A stretch of DNA of 64,000 bases, taken from contig NZ_WHUF01000004.1 in assembly GCF_009380165.1 (NCBI RefSeq), positions 186,001 to 250,000 of the forward strand. Reading direction: 5' to 3'. The position numbers and the translations under genes are program-made. The notes beneath the pieces were generated by a model. The model ran no database searches. It was not told where the DNA came from and saw nothing but the letters and a program-made list of their open reading frames with translations. Position 1 is the first letter of the stretch. Each line of letters starts with the position of its first letter. This document shows positions 1 to 8,478 of the stretch, piece by piece. This DNA comes from Rugamonas rivuli (GTDB taxonomy: Bacteria > Pseudomonadota > Gammaproteobacteria > Burkholderiales > Burkholderiaceae_D).

Positions 1-534
1 GACATGGTGGAGGAAGGCTACGACGCCGCCGTGCGCATCGGCGCGCTGGACGATTCGGGCATGATCGCGCGGCCGCTGTTCAACTATGGCATGGCGATCT
101 GCGCGTCGCCGGCCTACCTGAAAAAACACGGCACGCCGCAAACGCCGGACGATCTGGCGCATCACGAGTGTCTGGACTTCATGGTCGGGGCGGTGGGCGT
201 GCGCTGGCGTTTGCAATCGGTACACGATGTGCACCATGGACGCGGCAAGCGCGCGCTGCCGGCCAGCCGCTTCCGCACAAATAGCGGACAGGCGTTGCGC
301 GCGGCCGCGCTGAAGGGTTTCGGGATCTTGATGCAGGCGGAGGTGCTGCTGGCGCAGGACATCGCCGCCGGACGGCTGGTGCCCATCCTGTGCGATTATC
401 TGCCGCCGGCACGGCCGATGAACCTGGTCTATTCGCGCGACCGCCGGGCCACGCCCAAGCTGACCACCTTCATCGACTTCGTGGTGGAACGCTTCGGACC
501 AGCGGCAGCACTGCCGCTGGCCTCTTCCGCGTAA
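1..534 (+). CDS. LysR-family transcriptional regulator, C-terminal part (cut by window start)
   Basis: The open frame runs in from the left edge, so the true start and the N-terminal helix-turn-helix lie outside the window. The visible 177 residues are the LysR substrate-binding domain. The early stretch with VEEGYDAAVRIG matches the D-x-V-x-E-G-(F/Y)-D-x-A-x-R-x-G signature of the effector fold of CrgA-like LysR proteins. A second cue is GFGILMQAEVLL (near residue 115), which corresponds to the G-x-G-I-x-x-L-P region. It converges with the efflux operon on the other strand, 11 nt from the nodT-like stop, so it may regulate something upstream of the window. The effector is unknown. Confidence 0.85.
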   Translation, partial: DMVEEGYDAAVRIGALDDSGMIARPLFNYGMAICASPAYLKKHGTPQTPDDLAHHECLDFMVGAVGVRWRLQSVHDVHHGRGKRALPASRFRTNSGQALRAAALKGFGILMQAEVLLAQDIAAGRLVPILCDYLPPARPMNLVYSRDRRATPKLTTFIDFVVERFGPAAALPLASSA

Positions 535-545
535 GGGGGACTAAT

Positions 546-2030
546 TTACTGCTGCGCCAACGGCTTGATCGCGCCGTTCTGCACCACCGACGCCAGCTGA
601 GCCGACGGCTGCCAGCCCGCACCCAGCGCGCGCGCCACCGACACCGCCGCCAACAGGCGCTGCGTGTTGATCTGCACCGCGGCGCGGTCGGCCGCCAGCG
701 AGCTACGCTGCGCGTCGGTCACGTCCAGATAGGTCGACACGCCACGCTCGTAACGCGCACGCGCCACCAGGTAACCGCGTGCGGCCGCCACTTGCGAGAC
801 CGACTGCGCCTCGCCTTGCAGCTGGCGTTCCTGTACGTCGGACAGCGCATCTTCCACTTCGCGCAGAGCGGTCAGCAGCTTGCTCTCATGGTTGGCGATC
901 GCCTCTTCATAGCGCGCCTTGGAGATAGCCAGGTTAGCCTTGTTGCGGCCACCGTCGAAGATCGGCAGCGACAGCGCCAGAGGACCAACGCTGAACTGGC
1001 GCGAACCGCCCTTGCCCAGTTCACGCAGGCTTTCCGACGCGTAGCCGAAATTGCTGGTCAGCGTCAGCGAAGGATAGAACGCACCTTCCGCCACGCCGAT
1101 CTGCGCGTTGGCCGAACGCAGGTTCGCTACACTGCCCGCCAGGTCCGGACGCTGCGCCAGCAGGCTGGCAGGCAGGCCGACCGGGATAGCAGGCGGCTGC
1201 GGCAGCACGGCGGCATTGGCCTTGGCAGCCGTCAGCAGCGCCGACGGCGAAGCGCCGGTCAGCGTCGCCAGGCTGTGCTCCAGCAGATTGCGCTGACGCT
1301 GCACTTCATGCAGGTCGGCCTGCGCGTTGGCGCGCTCAATGCGGGCACGCGACACGTCCAGTTCATTCGACAGGCCGGCGTTGAAGCGCGCCGTCACCAG
1401 TTCTTCGGTTTCGCGGCGGGTGTCGAGCGCGCCGTTCAGGATCGCCATCTCTGCGTCCAGGCCGCGCAGCTGCCAGTAGGTGGTCGCCACTTGCGACGAC
1501 AACAGCAGCAGCACGCCATCGCGGTCGGCTTCAGCCGCCAGCGCCTGCGCGTCGGAAGCTTCGACCAGGCGGCGCACGCGGCCCAGCAGATCGACTTCAT
1601 ACGACAGCGATGCGCCTACCGTGTAATTGTTACCCTTGATCGAACGGCCGCCCAGCGCCAGGCCTTGCGAGGTCTCGGCCGAGGTGCGCGAGTTCGACAC
1701 CGAGGTGCTGACGCTCAGCGACGGCTGCTGGCTGGCGCGCGATACGCCGGCCTGCTCCAGCGCCACCACCAGCCGCTGTGCGGCGGCCTTGATGCTTGGG
1801 TTGTCGCGCAGCGCGGTCTGCTCCAGGCGGTTCAGGGTGTCGTCGTTGAACACGGTCCACCATTGCGCCGGCAGGTGCGCCGCGCTGGTACCGGCTTGCG
1901 GCAGGTGACGGAACGACGCGTCTGCGACGTTCTTCGGTGCGGAGAAATCGCTGCCGACGGTGGCGCAACCCGTCACGGCCAACGTTACGGAAACAGCGAG
2001 CGTCAGGCGCTTCAAAGCTGAATTCAACAT
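546..2030 (-). CDS. Efflux outer-membrane lipoprotein, NodT/OprM (TolC-like) family
   Basis: This 494-residue protein is the outer-membrane channel of a tripartite drug exporter. The N-terminus is a lipoprotein signal ending in the lipobox VTGC (Cys22), as in OprM/NodT proteins, followed by ATVGSDFSAP. The two TolC repeats are visible as related helical stretches. FNAGLSNELDVSRAR (middle) and YERGVSTYLDVTDAQ (C-terminal) are the typical paired R-x-x-x-G-x-x-x-x-L-D-V motifs. It is the last gene of the emrA-emrB-nodT operon, 41 nt after the MFS gene, and has a GAGGT ribosome-binding site 6 nt before its ATG. EmrAB partners are usually TolC-type channels, so the operon encodes a complete pump. 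Substrates are unknown. Confidence 0.9.
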   Translation of the reverse strand: MLNSALKRLTLAVSVTLAVTGCATVGSDFSAPKNVADASFRHLPQAGTSAAHLPAQWWTVFNDDTLNRLEQTALRDNPSIKAAAQRLVVALEQAGVSRASQQPSLSVSTSVSNSRTSAETSQGLALGGRSIKGNNYTVGASLSYEVDLLGRVRRLVEASDAQALAAEADRDGVLLLLSSQVATTYWQLRGLDAEMAILNGALDTRRETEELVTARFNAGLSNELDVSRARIERANAQADLHEVQRQRNLLEHSLATLTGASPSALLTAAKANAAVLPQPPAIPVGLPASLLAQRPDLAGSVANLRSANAQIGVAEGAFYPSLTLTSNFGYASESLRELGKGGSRQFSVGPLALSLPIFDGGRNKANLAISKARYEEAIANHESKLLTALREVEDALSDVQERQLQGEAQSVSQVAAARGYLVARARYERGVSTYLDVTDAQRSSLAADRAAVQINTQRLLAAVSVARALGAGWQPSAQLASVVQNGAIKPLAQQ

Positions 2031-2071
2031 GGTGTTACCTCACTTAATAAAATTGATCTTCAGGTCAACGC

Positions 2072-3694
2072 TTAGTGCGCGCCGCCGCCACCGCCAGCCG
2101 AAGGGGCTTTGACCTTGTCCGAGAACCACAGCACGCCGATGCAGCCGAACAGCACCGCCGCGACCAGGAAGAAGCCGTCGTTGTAGGCCATCACATAAGC
2201 CTCGCGCCGCACGATGCCGTCGATCGCCTTCAGCGCCATGTCCGAAGCGCTGGTCGCATCGAAGCCCTTGCTCATGAACGATTGCGTCAATGCCGCCAGA
2301 CGTTCCTGCGTAGCGGCCGCAAAACCGGTAACGGATTCACCGAGGCGCTGCGAATGGAAATGCTCACGCGACGTCAGCGCGGTAGCCAGCAGCGCGATAC
2401 CGATCGAACCGCCCAGGTTACGGGTCATGTTAATCAGGCTCGAAGCCGAAGGCATGTCTTTCGGCGAGATGCCGTTCATCGCGAAGTTCGACAGCGTCAG
2501 CATCACGAACGGCTGGCCCAGTGCCCGCACCACTTGCGACAGCAGCAGCTGGTCGTAGCCGGTGGTGGCGTCCATGTAGGCGTTCATCAGGCAGGAGCCG
2601 CCGAACAGCAGCAGGCCGAAGGAACACAGGATGCGGTTGTCCACCTTGGACGACAGCTTGGCCACGAACGGCATGATGAACAGCTGCGGCAAACCGGCCC
2701 ACATGATGACTTCACCGATCTGCATCGGCGAGTAGCCGGCGATCTGGCCCAGGTACAGCGGCAGCAGGAACGACGAGCCATACAAGCCCATACCCATCGC
2801 CATCGACAGCGCGGTGGCCGCGAAGAAGTTACGCTGGCCGTACAAGCCCAGGTTGACAAAGGGCTGCTTGCGCATCGCCCCCGTCACCGCCCAGCCGAGC
2901 AGGCCAACGATAGCCATCGCCGCGAAGGTGATGATGAACGAGGAATCGAACCAGTCCTTGCTGTTGCCTTCTTCCAGGAAGATGGTCAGGCTGCCCAGGC
3001 CCATGGCCATGAGGCCGATGCCCAGCCAGTCGGCATTGAGCAGCAGGCTGGGTTGAGCCTTCTCCTTGTCCAGGCCCAGCGCGATACCGCCGATCAGCAG
3101 CAAACCCGGTACCCAGTTGATGTAGAAGATCGAAGGCCAGCCATACAGCTCGCTCAGATAGCCGCCGAAGGTCGGGCCCATCGAAGGCGCCAGCGTGGCG
3201 GTCAGGCCGAAGATGGCCATGCCGGTGGCGCGCTTCGATGGTGGCAGCTTGGCCATCACCAGCGTCATCGCCATCGGGATCAGCGCGCCGCCGGTGAAGC
3301 CCTGCAGCATGCGGAACACGATCATGCTCGGCAGGTTCCATGCGAAGCCGCACAGCGTGGAGAAGCACAGGAACAGCGCGGTGGTGCCCATCATGTAGGC
3401 ACGCATGCCGAACACGCGGGTCAGCAAGCCGGTCATCGGAATGACGATGATCTCGGCCACCAGGTAGGCGGTGGCGATCCACGAGCCCTCTTCCTGCGTG
3501 GCGGACAGCGTGCCGAGGATGTCCTTCAGCGACGAGTTGGTGATCTGGATGTCGAGCACCGCCATGAAGGCGCCCAGCATGCCGGCGGCCACCGCCATCC
3601 AGGTGCGGCCGGAGACCTTCTCGCTCGGCATGATAGGCGCGAGCGCAGGAGTCCCCACGCCGCCGGCCGGCGTATCGATTGTGGTGCTAGCCAT
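2072..3694 (-). CDS. emrB: MFS multidrug efflux permease, DHA2 family (EmrB/QacA type)
   Basis: This 540-residue inner-membrane H+-driven drug exporter of the 14-helix DHA2 family would work with the EmrA-like adaptor and the NodT-like channel next to it. The sequence starts with a short cytoplasmic segment, then helix 1 with MAVLDIQITNSSL (EmrB motif D1-like, with the helix-1 Asp). Motif A-like GLLTRVFGMR follows between helices 2 and 3. Motif C is GLTATLAPSMGPTFGGYL, with the G-P-x-x-G-G antiporter pattern. The C-terminus is cytoplasmic and glycine-rich. It lies 11 nt downstream of emrA, with GGAG before the ATG. The length fits EmrB (about 510-540 residues). Confidence 0.92.
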   Translation of the reverse strand: MASTTIDTPAGGVGTPALAPIMPSEKVSGRTWMAVAAGMLGAFMAVLDIQITNSSLKDILGTLSATQEEGSWIATAYLVAEIIVIPMTGLLTRVFGMRAYMMGTTALFLCFSTLCGFAWNLPSMIVFRMLQGFTGGALIPMAMTLVMAKLPPSKRATGMAIFGLTATLAPSMGPTFGGYLSELYGWPSIFYINWVPGLLLIGGIALGLDKEKAQPSLLLNADWLGIGLMAMGLGSLTIFLEEGNSKDWFDSSFIITFAAMAIVGLLGWAVTGAMRKQPFVNLGLYGQRNFFAATALSMAMGMGLYGSSFLLPLYLGQIAGYSPMQIGEVIMWAGLPQLFIMPFVAKLSSKVDNRILCSFGLLLFGGSCLMNAYMDATTGYDQLLLSQVVRALGQPFVMLTLSNFAMNGISPKDMPSASSLINMTRNLGGSIGIALLATALTSREHFHSQRLGESVTGFAAATQERLAALTQSFMSKGFDATSASDMALKAIDGIVRREAYVMAYNDGFFLVAAVLFGCIGVLWFSDKVKAPSAGGGGGAH

Positions 3695-3705
3695 GACAGG
3701 GCTCC

Positions 3706-4854
3706 TTAGTGCGCGGCTTTAGCTTCGGATTGGTTCACCGCGACTTCGGCAATCGCCGACATGCCCGGCACCAGACGGCCGCTCAGGGCCTTGACGTCTT
3801 CCGGCTTGAAGGTGATCTTGACCGGCACGCGCTGGACGATCTTGGTGAAGTTACCGGTGGCGTTATCGGCCGGCAGCAGCGCGAACTGGGCGCCGGAGGC
3901 TGGCGCGAAGCTGTCTACTTTGCCGATCAGTTCACGGCCCGGAATCGCATCGATGGAGACTTTGACTTCCTGGCCCGGCTTCAGGTCGGCCAGCTGGGTT
4001 TCCTTGAAGTTGGCGGTCAGCCAGACGTTTTCCTGCACGATGGCTGTCAGCTGCTGGCCGGCCGTCACGCGCTGGCCCACCTCGATGGTGCGCTTGCCGA
4101 TACGGCCGCCGACTGGCGCCAGGATGCGGTTGTAAGCCAGCTGCTGCTGCGCGTCTTTCAGCTGCACGCGCAGCACGTTCACCTGCGCCTTGAGCACGTC
4201 GCGGGCCGAATGGGCGGCGCTGATCTGGGCCTTGGCTGCGGCGGCGCTGTCCTTGCGGGCGGCCAGGTCGGCCACTGCGCTGGCGCGGCCGGCGACGGCG
4301 GCGTCCAGTTCCGCTTTCGAGACGGCCTTCATCTGGCTGTTATACAGCTGGCCGTAACGTTCGGCGTCCTGCTTGGCGCGCACCAGCTGCGCTTCCGACT
4401 GCGCCACCTGGGCGGCAGCGGCGCTGGCCTGGGCCTGGGTCTGGGCGATCTGCGCGTCCGACTGCGCCACTTGCTGTTCAGCGGTGGCGATCTGCGCCTG
4501 GATCTGCTCTACCTTGACGTGCTGGTCGAACGGATCCAGTTCGGCGATGACATCGCCTTCCTTGACGATCTGGTTATCGTCGATGAAGACCTTGGTGACG
4601 ACGCCGGCGATGCGGGCCGATACCGGATGCACGTGGCCGGCCACATAGGCGTTTTCCGTCTCGACGAAATAATGGCTGCGATACCACATGCGGCCACCGG
4701 CGGCCAGCGCGGCCAGCGCGATGACGGCGGCGATCACCAGGACGCGGCGGTTGGACTTGGCCGGGCCGGCCGGCGCAGCGACGGCTGGCGCCGCAGGCTG
4801 GGCAGCGGGAACGGCGCTGAGCACTTTCTGTTCTTGGTTGTGCTGAGTGGACAT
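3706..4854 (-). CDS. emrA: Membrane-fusion adaptor of the efflux pump (HlyD/EmrA family)
   Basis: This 382-residue periplasmic adaptor has one N-terminal membrane helix (about residues 37-56, after a Pro/Ala-rich cytoplasmic tail). Then come the barrel/lipoyl halves (YVAGHVHPVSARIAGVV; LAPVGGRIGKRTIEVG) separated by a long Gln/Ala-rich coiled coil that spans the periplasm toward the outer-membrane channel. I chose the ATG at 4854, giving MSTQHNQEQK, because GGAG lies 6 nt upstream. The frame stays open to a TTG at 4866, but that codon has no ribosome-binding site and overlaps the inverted repeat. It is the first gene of the efflux operon and is divergent from the tetR gene. Confidence 0.9.
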   Translation of the reverse strand: MSTQHNQEQKVLSAVPAAQPAAPAVAAPAGPAKSNRRVLVIAAVIALAALAAGGRMWYRSHYFVETENAYVAGHVHPVSARIAGVVTKVFIDDNQIVKEGDVIAELDPFDQHVKVEQIQAQIATAEQQVAQSDAQIAQTQAQASAAAAQVAQSEAQLVRAKQDAERYGQLYNSQMKAVSKAELDAAVAGRASAVADLAARKDSAAAAKAQISAAHSARDVLKAQVNVLRVQLKDAQQQLAYNRILAPVGGRIGKRTIEVGQRVTAGQQLTAIVQENVWLTANFKETQLADLKPGQEVKVSIDAIPGRELIGKVDSFAPASGAQFALLPADNATGNFTKIVQRVPVKITFKPEDVKALSGRLVPGMSAIAEVAVNQSEAKAAH

Positions 4855-4864
4855 GTGCAGCTCC

Positions 4865-4948
4865 AAATAAAATGAAATGGGAGAAGTGCATTATTGGCCC
4901 GTTTTTCGGCAAAGTCAAGAAATGAAACGATTGCATTTCATTTTATTT
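4865..4948. promoter_or_regulatory. emrA-tetR intergenic control region with 15-bp inverted repeat
   Basis: Two perfect 15-bp arms face each other across the divergent intergenic region: AAATAAAATGAAATG at 4865-4879 and CATTTCATTTTATTT at 4934-4948. The right arm also forms a shorter dyad with AATGAAA at 4921-4927 (TTTCATT at 4936-4942). This is the arrangement expected for TetR-family operators that control both the pump and the regulator. The left arm lies directly upstream of the emrA ribosome-binding site. No clean -35/-10 pair could be fixed, because the whole segment is AT-rich. Confidence 0.6.
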
Positions 4949-4985
4949 TGGACTACGATGTCGGCATCCATTAACATGTCAGCCC

Positions 4986-5696
4986 ATGAAGATCACCGCC
5001 AACGCCGCACTGGAAGAACCGGATTGCCCCGGGGATGCCGCCAGCTATGCCCCCGACTCGCCCTGCTTCGGCAAGGCGGCCGGCCGCCCGCGCGCGGCCG
5101 ACAAGGAAGCCCGTCAACAGGCGCTGCTGCACACGGCAGCCCAGCTGTTCCTGGAAAAAGGTTATAGCAAGGTCAGTCTGGAGATGATCGCCCGCGAAGC
5201 CCACGTGGCCGTACGCACGATCTACGTCAAGTTTGGCGGCAAGGCCGGGCTGCTGAATGCAGTGATCAGCACCGGCCGCGCGCACTTCTTCGCCGGCATG
5301 ATCGACATGGAAGCCGACCCGCGGCCGTTCCGGGAAGTGATGGAAGATTTCGCGCTGCGCTTCCTGGAGCTGGTGACGGCGCCCTCCTTCGCCAGCCTGC
5401 ACCGCATGGTGGTTGCCGAGGCGCGCACCACGCCGGAGCTAGCCGAAACCTTTTACAAAGCCGGCCCGCTGCGCACCCGCGAGGAGCTGATGCGCTTTTT
5501 CTCACGTCCCGACATCCGCGTCCAGCTGCGTCCGGAGATTCCGCTGGAAACGCTGGCGGTGCACATGATCACCTGCATCATGGGCGACACCATGGTGCGC
5601 ATGCTGTTCCCGGCCGACCACCCGCCATCGATCGACGAGCTGCGCGCCCGCGCCACGCTGGGGCTGGACCTGTTCTTCCGCGCGGTGCTGCGTTAG
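4986..5696 (+). CDS. TetR/AcrR-family transcriptional regulator
   Basis: This 236-residue repressor has a Pro/Gly-rich N-terminal tail of about 45 residues that precedes the DNA-binding domain. The helix-turn-helix core is ALLHTAAQLFLEKGYSKV followed by SLEMIAREAHVAVRTIYVKF, the canonical TetR pattern. The C-terminal half is an all-helical ligand pocket of the TetR_C type, with LFFRAVL at the end. It is divergent from the emrA-emrB-nodT operon, and the shared region carries a 15-bp inverted repeat, so local control of the pump is the likely role. The start codon is not supported by a strong ribosome-binding site, and a later start would only trim the tail. Confidence 0.88.
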   Translation: MKITANAALEEPDCPGDAASYAPDSPCFGKAAGRPRAADKEARQQALLHTAAQLFLEKGYSKVSLEMIAREAHVAVRTIYVKFGGKAGLLNAVISTGRAHFFAGMIDMEADPRPFREVMEDFALRFLELVTAPSFASLHRMVVAEARTTPELAETFYKAGPLRTREELMRFFSRPDIRVQLRPEIPLETLAVHMITCIMGDTMVRMLFPADHPPSIDELRARATLGLDLFFRAVLR

Positions 5697-5751
5697 AAGC
5701 TGTGCATTTTTGTCATTTGCTCTATACTGGTTTTTTACCCACGGAGCACAC

Positions 5752-5934
5752 ATGAGCAAAACGAATCGACTGGACTGGAGCAGGCAAGTAACGCTCATGA
5801 ACGAGCGTATCAAGAGCTTCCAGGCCAACCCCGGCCAAGAACAACTCGACGCCGTCATCCAGGAAATGCAAGCCTACGCCGAAGCCGCGCGCAACGGCGG
5901 CATCGAAATCCCGACCCGCTTTACCGTCAACTAA
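5752..5934 (+). CDS. Small conserved-looking hypothetical protein (60 aa)
   Basis: A short gene with a good ribosome-binding site (GGAG at 5743-5746, 5 nt before the ATG at 5752). The product starts MSKTNRLDWSRQVTLMNERI. It is soluble and highly charged, with a helical middle (QLDAVIQEMQAYAEAARNGG) and no signal peptide or membrane segment. The frame is open further upstream to 5710, but only the 5752 start has a ribosome-binding site. A TATACT hexamer at 5723-5728 could be a -10 element. It sits alone between tetR and the convergent TfoX-like gene. The function is not recognisable. Confidence 0.6.
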   Translation: MSKTNRLDWSRQVTLMNERIKSFQANPGQEQLDAVIQEMQAYAEAARNGGIEIPTRFTVN

Positions 5935-5961
5935 GCCATCCGCTGAGCTACCGATGCCGCG

Positions 5962-6297
5962 CTAACCAGCGCGGCCGGCCGCGTCTATCGCCTTGCGCGC
6001 CCAGACCAGCATCTGCCCGGGATCGTCCAGCAGGAACTCGGGCGCCGTATAGAATTTGCGGACCAGCACCGTCCCCTTTTTGGTTTCGTAGGAAAACGGC
6101 GCCGCGCCCTCGGCCTCGAACTCGGCACGCGTGCCGTCGTCGACGCGCAGGTACAGCGTGCTGCCGATCACCCACGCAAACTGCTGGCCGTGATATCTGA
6201 AATCGCGGCCGCCGAAGAACACCGAATCCGACACGGCCGCGCCGAGCGGCGCGAACTGCTCGCGCATCCAGCTCACAAACTCGGCGCTGGCCCCCAT
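5962..6297 (-). CDS. TfoX N-terminal-domain family protein
   Basis: This 111-residue single-domain protein resembles the TfoX_N family: FVSWMREQFAPLGAAVSDSVFFGGRDFRYHGQQFAWVIGSTLYLRVDD matches the family pattern L-x-x-L-G-x-v-x-x-r-x-m-F-G-G-x-G-l-y-x-x-g-x-x-f. The C-terminal helix-rich TfoX half is absent, which is common for stand-alone members. Such proteins are related to the competence regulator TfoX, but their own biochemical role is unproven. It starts 1 nt after the dsbA stop, so the two are probably co-transcribed. There is no evidence here that it regulates competence. Confidence 0.75.
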   Translation of the reverse strand: MGASAEFVSWMREQFAPLGAAVSDSVFFGGRDFRYHGQQFAWVIGSTLYLRVDDGTRAEFEAEGAAPFSYETKKGTVLVRKFYTAPEFLLDDPGQMLVWARKAIDAAGRAG

Positions 6298-6298
6298 C

Positions 6299-6955
6299 TT
6301 ATTTGTGCGACATCGCCACCAGCGCGTCCAGCACCTGCAAGGTCGCCTGGTCCAGCTGCTGGCGCGGGATGCCCGGATTGCTGGCGTCCACCATCGATGG
6401 ATTGGTCAGGTAGCGGCCGTTGACGATCAGCGTCGGCGTGCTGTTGACTTCATACGTGCCCGCCACGCGGCCGGCGTTTTTCAGCTTGGTGATGACCGAG
6501 AACGAGTTATACGTGGTCAGATACTTGTCCTTGTCGACGCCGTTCTTGACCGCCCAATCGAGGTTGTCCGCATCGCTCTTCAGGCGACGGCGCTCGACGT
6601 GCCAGGTGGTCAGCAGCTTGGCGTGCAGCGACTCTTCCAGCTTCATCGCTTCCAGCGTCAGGAACATATGCGCTTCCGGATCGTTCTCGCCCGTCAGCGG
6701 CAAGTGGATGCGGCGGAACACGATCTTGTCGCCCTGCTTCTTCACCCATGCCAGCATGGCCGGCTCCAGCGCGTAGCACGCCGGGCAGTGGTACATGAAG
6801 AACTCGATCACCTCGACCTTCTTGCCGTCGGCCTGCACCGGCTGCGGCGTCTTCAGGGTGGTGTACTCGGCGCCGTTTTTCGGCGCGGTGGGCGAGGCGA
6901 AGGCGGCGCCGGCCAGCAAGGCGGCGGCAGCGACAGCGAGTTTCAGGCGAAGCAT
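6299..6955 (-). CDS. dsbA: Thiol:disulfide interchange protein DsbA
   Basis: This 218-residue periplasmic oxidase introduces disulfides into exported proteins. It has a cleavable signal peptide (MLRLKLAVAAAALLAGAAFA) and a thioredoxin fold with an inserted helical domain. The active site is CPAC at Cys57/Cys60 (in MYHCPACYALEP). CPAC differs from the classical CPHC of Escherichia coli DsbA and is seen in some DsbA/DsbL relatives, so the redox potential may differ. The cis-proline loop is in EVNSTPTLIVNGRY (Thr-Pro before beta-strand 5). It is likely in an operon with the TfoX-like gene immediately downstream, and DsbB is not in the window. Confidence 0.92.
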   Translation of the reverse strand: MLRLKLAVAAAALLAGAAFASPTAPKNGAEYTTLKTPQPVQADGKKVEVIEFFMYHCPACYALEPAMLAWVKKQGDKIVFRRIHLPLTGENDPEAHMFLTLEAMKLEESLHAKLLTTWHVERRRLKSDADNLDWAVKNGVDKDKYLTTYNSFSVITKLKNAGRVAGTYEVNSTPTLIVNGRYLTNPSMVDASNPGIPRQQLDQATLQVLDALVAMSHK

Positions 6956-7032
6956 GGTTATCCTTTATGAAAAAATCTGCACAGCGAATATACCAGCTTC
7001 CCACGCGCAGCGGCACGGTCATTAAGTCTGAG

Positions 7033-7944
7033 CTAAGTCTCCACCGGCCGCGCCTCCAGGCCGGCGATGTCCTTCATCAGCGCGATCAGGCGTTGCGCGC
7101 CCAGGCCCAGCGGCCTGTCGTTGAGCCACACCACGTCCACCCACAGGCGCACCTGGTTGCTCATGTGCGCGAAGCCTATGCCCAGCAGCTCGCCGGAAGC
7201 GATCAGCGGTGCCGCCAGCCTGCGCGGCAGATAGGCCCAGCCGACGCCGGCGCGCACCAGGCTCAGTGTGGCCAGGTGGCTGTCGGTGCGCCACAGCTTG
7301 CGCGAGATGAGCACCCGCTCGTCCTCGATCCGCGCATCGCGGCTGACGATGGCGACCTGCCGCATGTCGACCAGATCCTCCAGCCGGAACTGGCCATTGC
7401 GCTCGCGCGCCTGCGGATGCTGCGGCGAGATCACCGCCACCAGCACCTCGCTGCCCAGCTCCTGGAAGCTCTCGCGCTGGTCGATCTGCGGCCGCTCGTA
7501 GATCAGCGCCAGTTGCGCCGCGCCGTCGTGCAGCATGCGCAGCGCATCGTTCTGCGGCGCTGACACCACGTCCACCTCCAGCGACGGGAACTCCTCCGCC
7601 AGCCGCGCCAGCGGATCGCTCCACGGCGCCGACAGCAGCTCGGGCGCGATGGCCAGCGTCAGGCGCCGTTCCAGCCCCTGGTGCAGCGACAGCGCGTGCG
7701 CCTGCAGGCGGCGCAACTGGCCGGCCATCTGCCGCGCCTCCGCCTCCAGCGCGCGCGCCGATTCGGTGGGCCGCACCTCGCGTGAGCTGCGGTCGAACAG
7801 CTGCAGATCGAGTTCCGCCTCCAGGTTGGCGATCGCCATGCTGACGGCCGACGGCACCCGCCCCAGCGCCCGCGCCGCTGCGGAAAAAGAACCGTGATCC
7901 AACACGGCGAGAAAGATGGCGATATTATCGCTGGAGAAGGCCAT
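7033..7944 (-). CDS. LysR-family regulator, divergent from a PACE efflux gene
   Basis: This 303-residue regulator has its winged helix-turn-helix in residues 5-60 (IAIFLAVLDHGSFSAAARALGRVPSAVSMAIANLE, then LQLFDRSSREVRPT). The C-terminal substrate-binding domain contains the usual motifs, including GVGWAYLPRRLAAPLIASGEL. It is transcribed away from the PACE transporter gene with a shared 92-bp region. LysR regulators next to PACE genes commonly control them, so it is probably the local activator. A small dyad TCAG-AAAAA-CTGA (7956-7968) lies just upstream of its own ATG and may belong to the binding site. Confidence 0.88.
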   Translation of the reverse strand: MAFSSDNIAIFLAVLDHGSFSAAARALGRVPSAVSMAIANLEAELDLQLFDRSSREVRPTESARALEAEARQMAGQLRRLQAHALSLHQGLERRLTLAIAPELLSAPWSDPLARLAEEFPSLEVDVVSAPQNDALRMLHDGAAQLALIYERPQIDQRESFQELGSEVLVAVISPQHPQARERNGQFRLEDLVDMRQVAIVSRDARIEDERVLISRKLWRTDSHLATLSLVRAGVGWAYLPRRLAAPLIASGELLGIGFAHMSNQVRLWVDVVWLNDRPLGLGAQRLIALMKDIAGLEARPVET

Positions 7945-8036
7945 GGCCCATGCTGTCAGAAAAACTGATATCTGTCGACTTTTTCAATCAGAAAATTGCT
8001 ATTACCATGGTCACATCGTATTAAGGAGGAAACAAC

Positions 8037-8459
8037 ATGCAAGGATTAAAACGCAAAGTCGTCTACGTATCGTTATTTGAATTGATCGCCGTGGGTTTGA
8101 CCAGCAGCGTGCTGGTGCTGCTGATGGGCCATGACGCAGGCCATGCCAGCGTGGCCGCCGTCGCCTCGTCGCTGGTCGCGGTGGTCTGGAACTTCGTCTA
8201 CAACGGCATGTTCGAAGCCTGGGAAGCGCGTCAGGCCAAGCGTGGCCGCAGCTGGGCGCGTCGCGCCGCACACGCCCTGGGCTTCGAAGGAGGCCTGGTG
8301 CTGATCCTGGTGCCGCTGTTCGCCTGGTGGCTCAACATCTCGCTGTGGGAGGCTTTTGTGCTGGACTTGGGCCTGGTGTTATTCTTTATGTTTTACACCT
8401 TCCTGTTCAGCCTAGCCTTCGACCGCATCTTCGGATTGCCGGCATCGGCGCAGGCTTGA
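8037..8459 (+). CDS. PACE-family efflux transporter (AceI-like)
   Basis: This 140-residue inner-membrane protein has four predicted helices made of two bacterial transmembrane pair (BTP) domains, the fold of the AceI chlorhexidine exporter. Landmarks are RKVVYVSLFELIAV, which carries Glu15, the acidic residue essential in AceI. WNFVYNGMFEAWE (end of the first pair) and the second-pair equivalent GGLVLILVPLFAWW...FYTFLFSLAFDRIFG also match the duplicated family motif. The length matches the family (about 140-150). A near-perfect ribosome-binding site (AAGGAGG, 8021-8027) precedes the ATG. The divergent LysR gene is the likely regulator. Substrates are inferred from the family only. Confidence 0.9.
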   Translation: MQGLKRKVVYVSLFELIAVGLTSSVLVLLMGHDAGHASVAAVASSLVAVVWNFVYNGMFEAWEARQAKRGRSWARRAAHALGFEGGLVLILVPLFAWWLNISLWEAFVLDLGLVLFFMFYTFLFSLAFDRIFGLPASAQA

Positions 8460-8478
8460 GGAATCACCCGGAGTCCAC

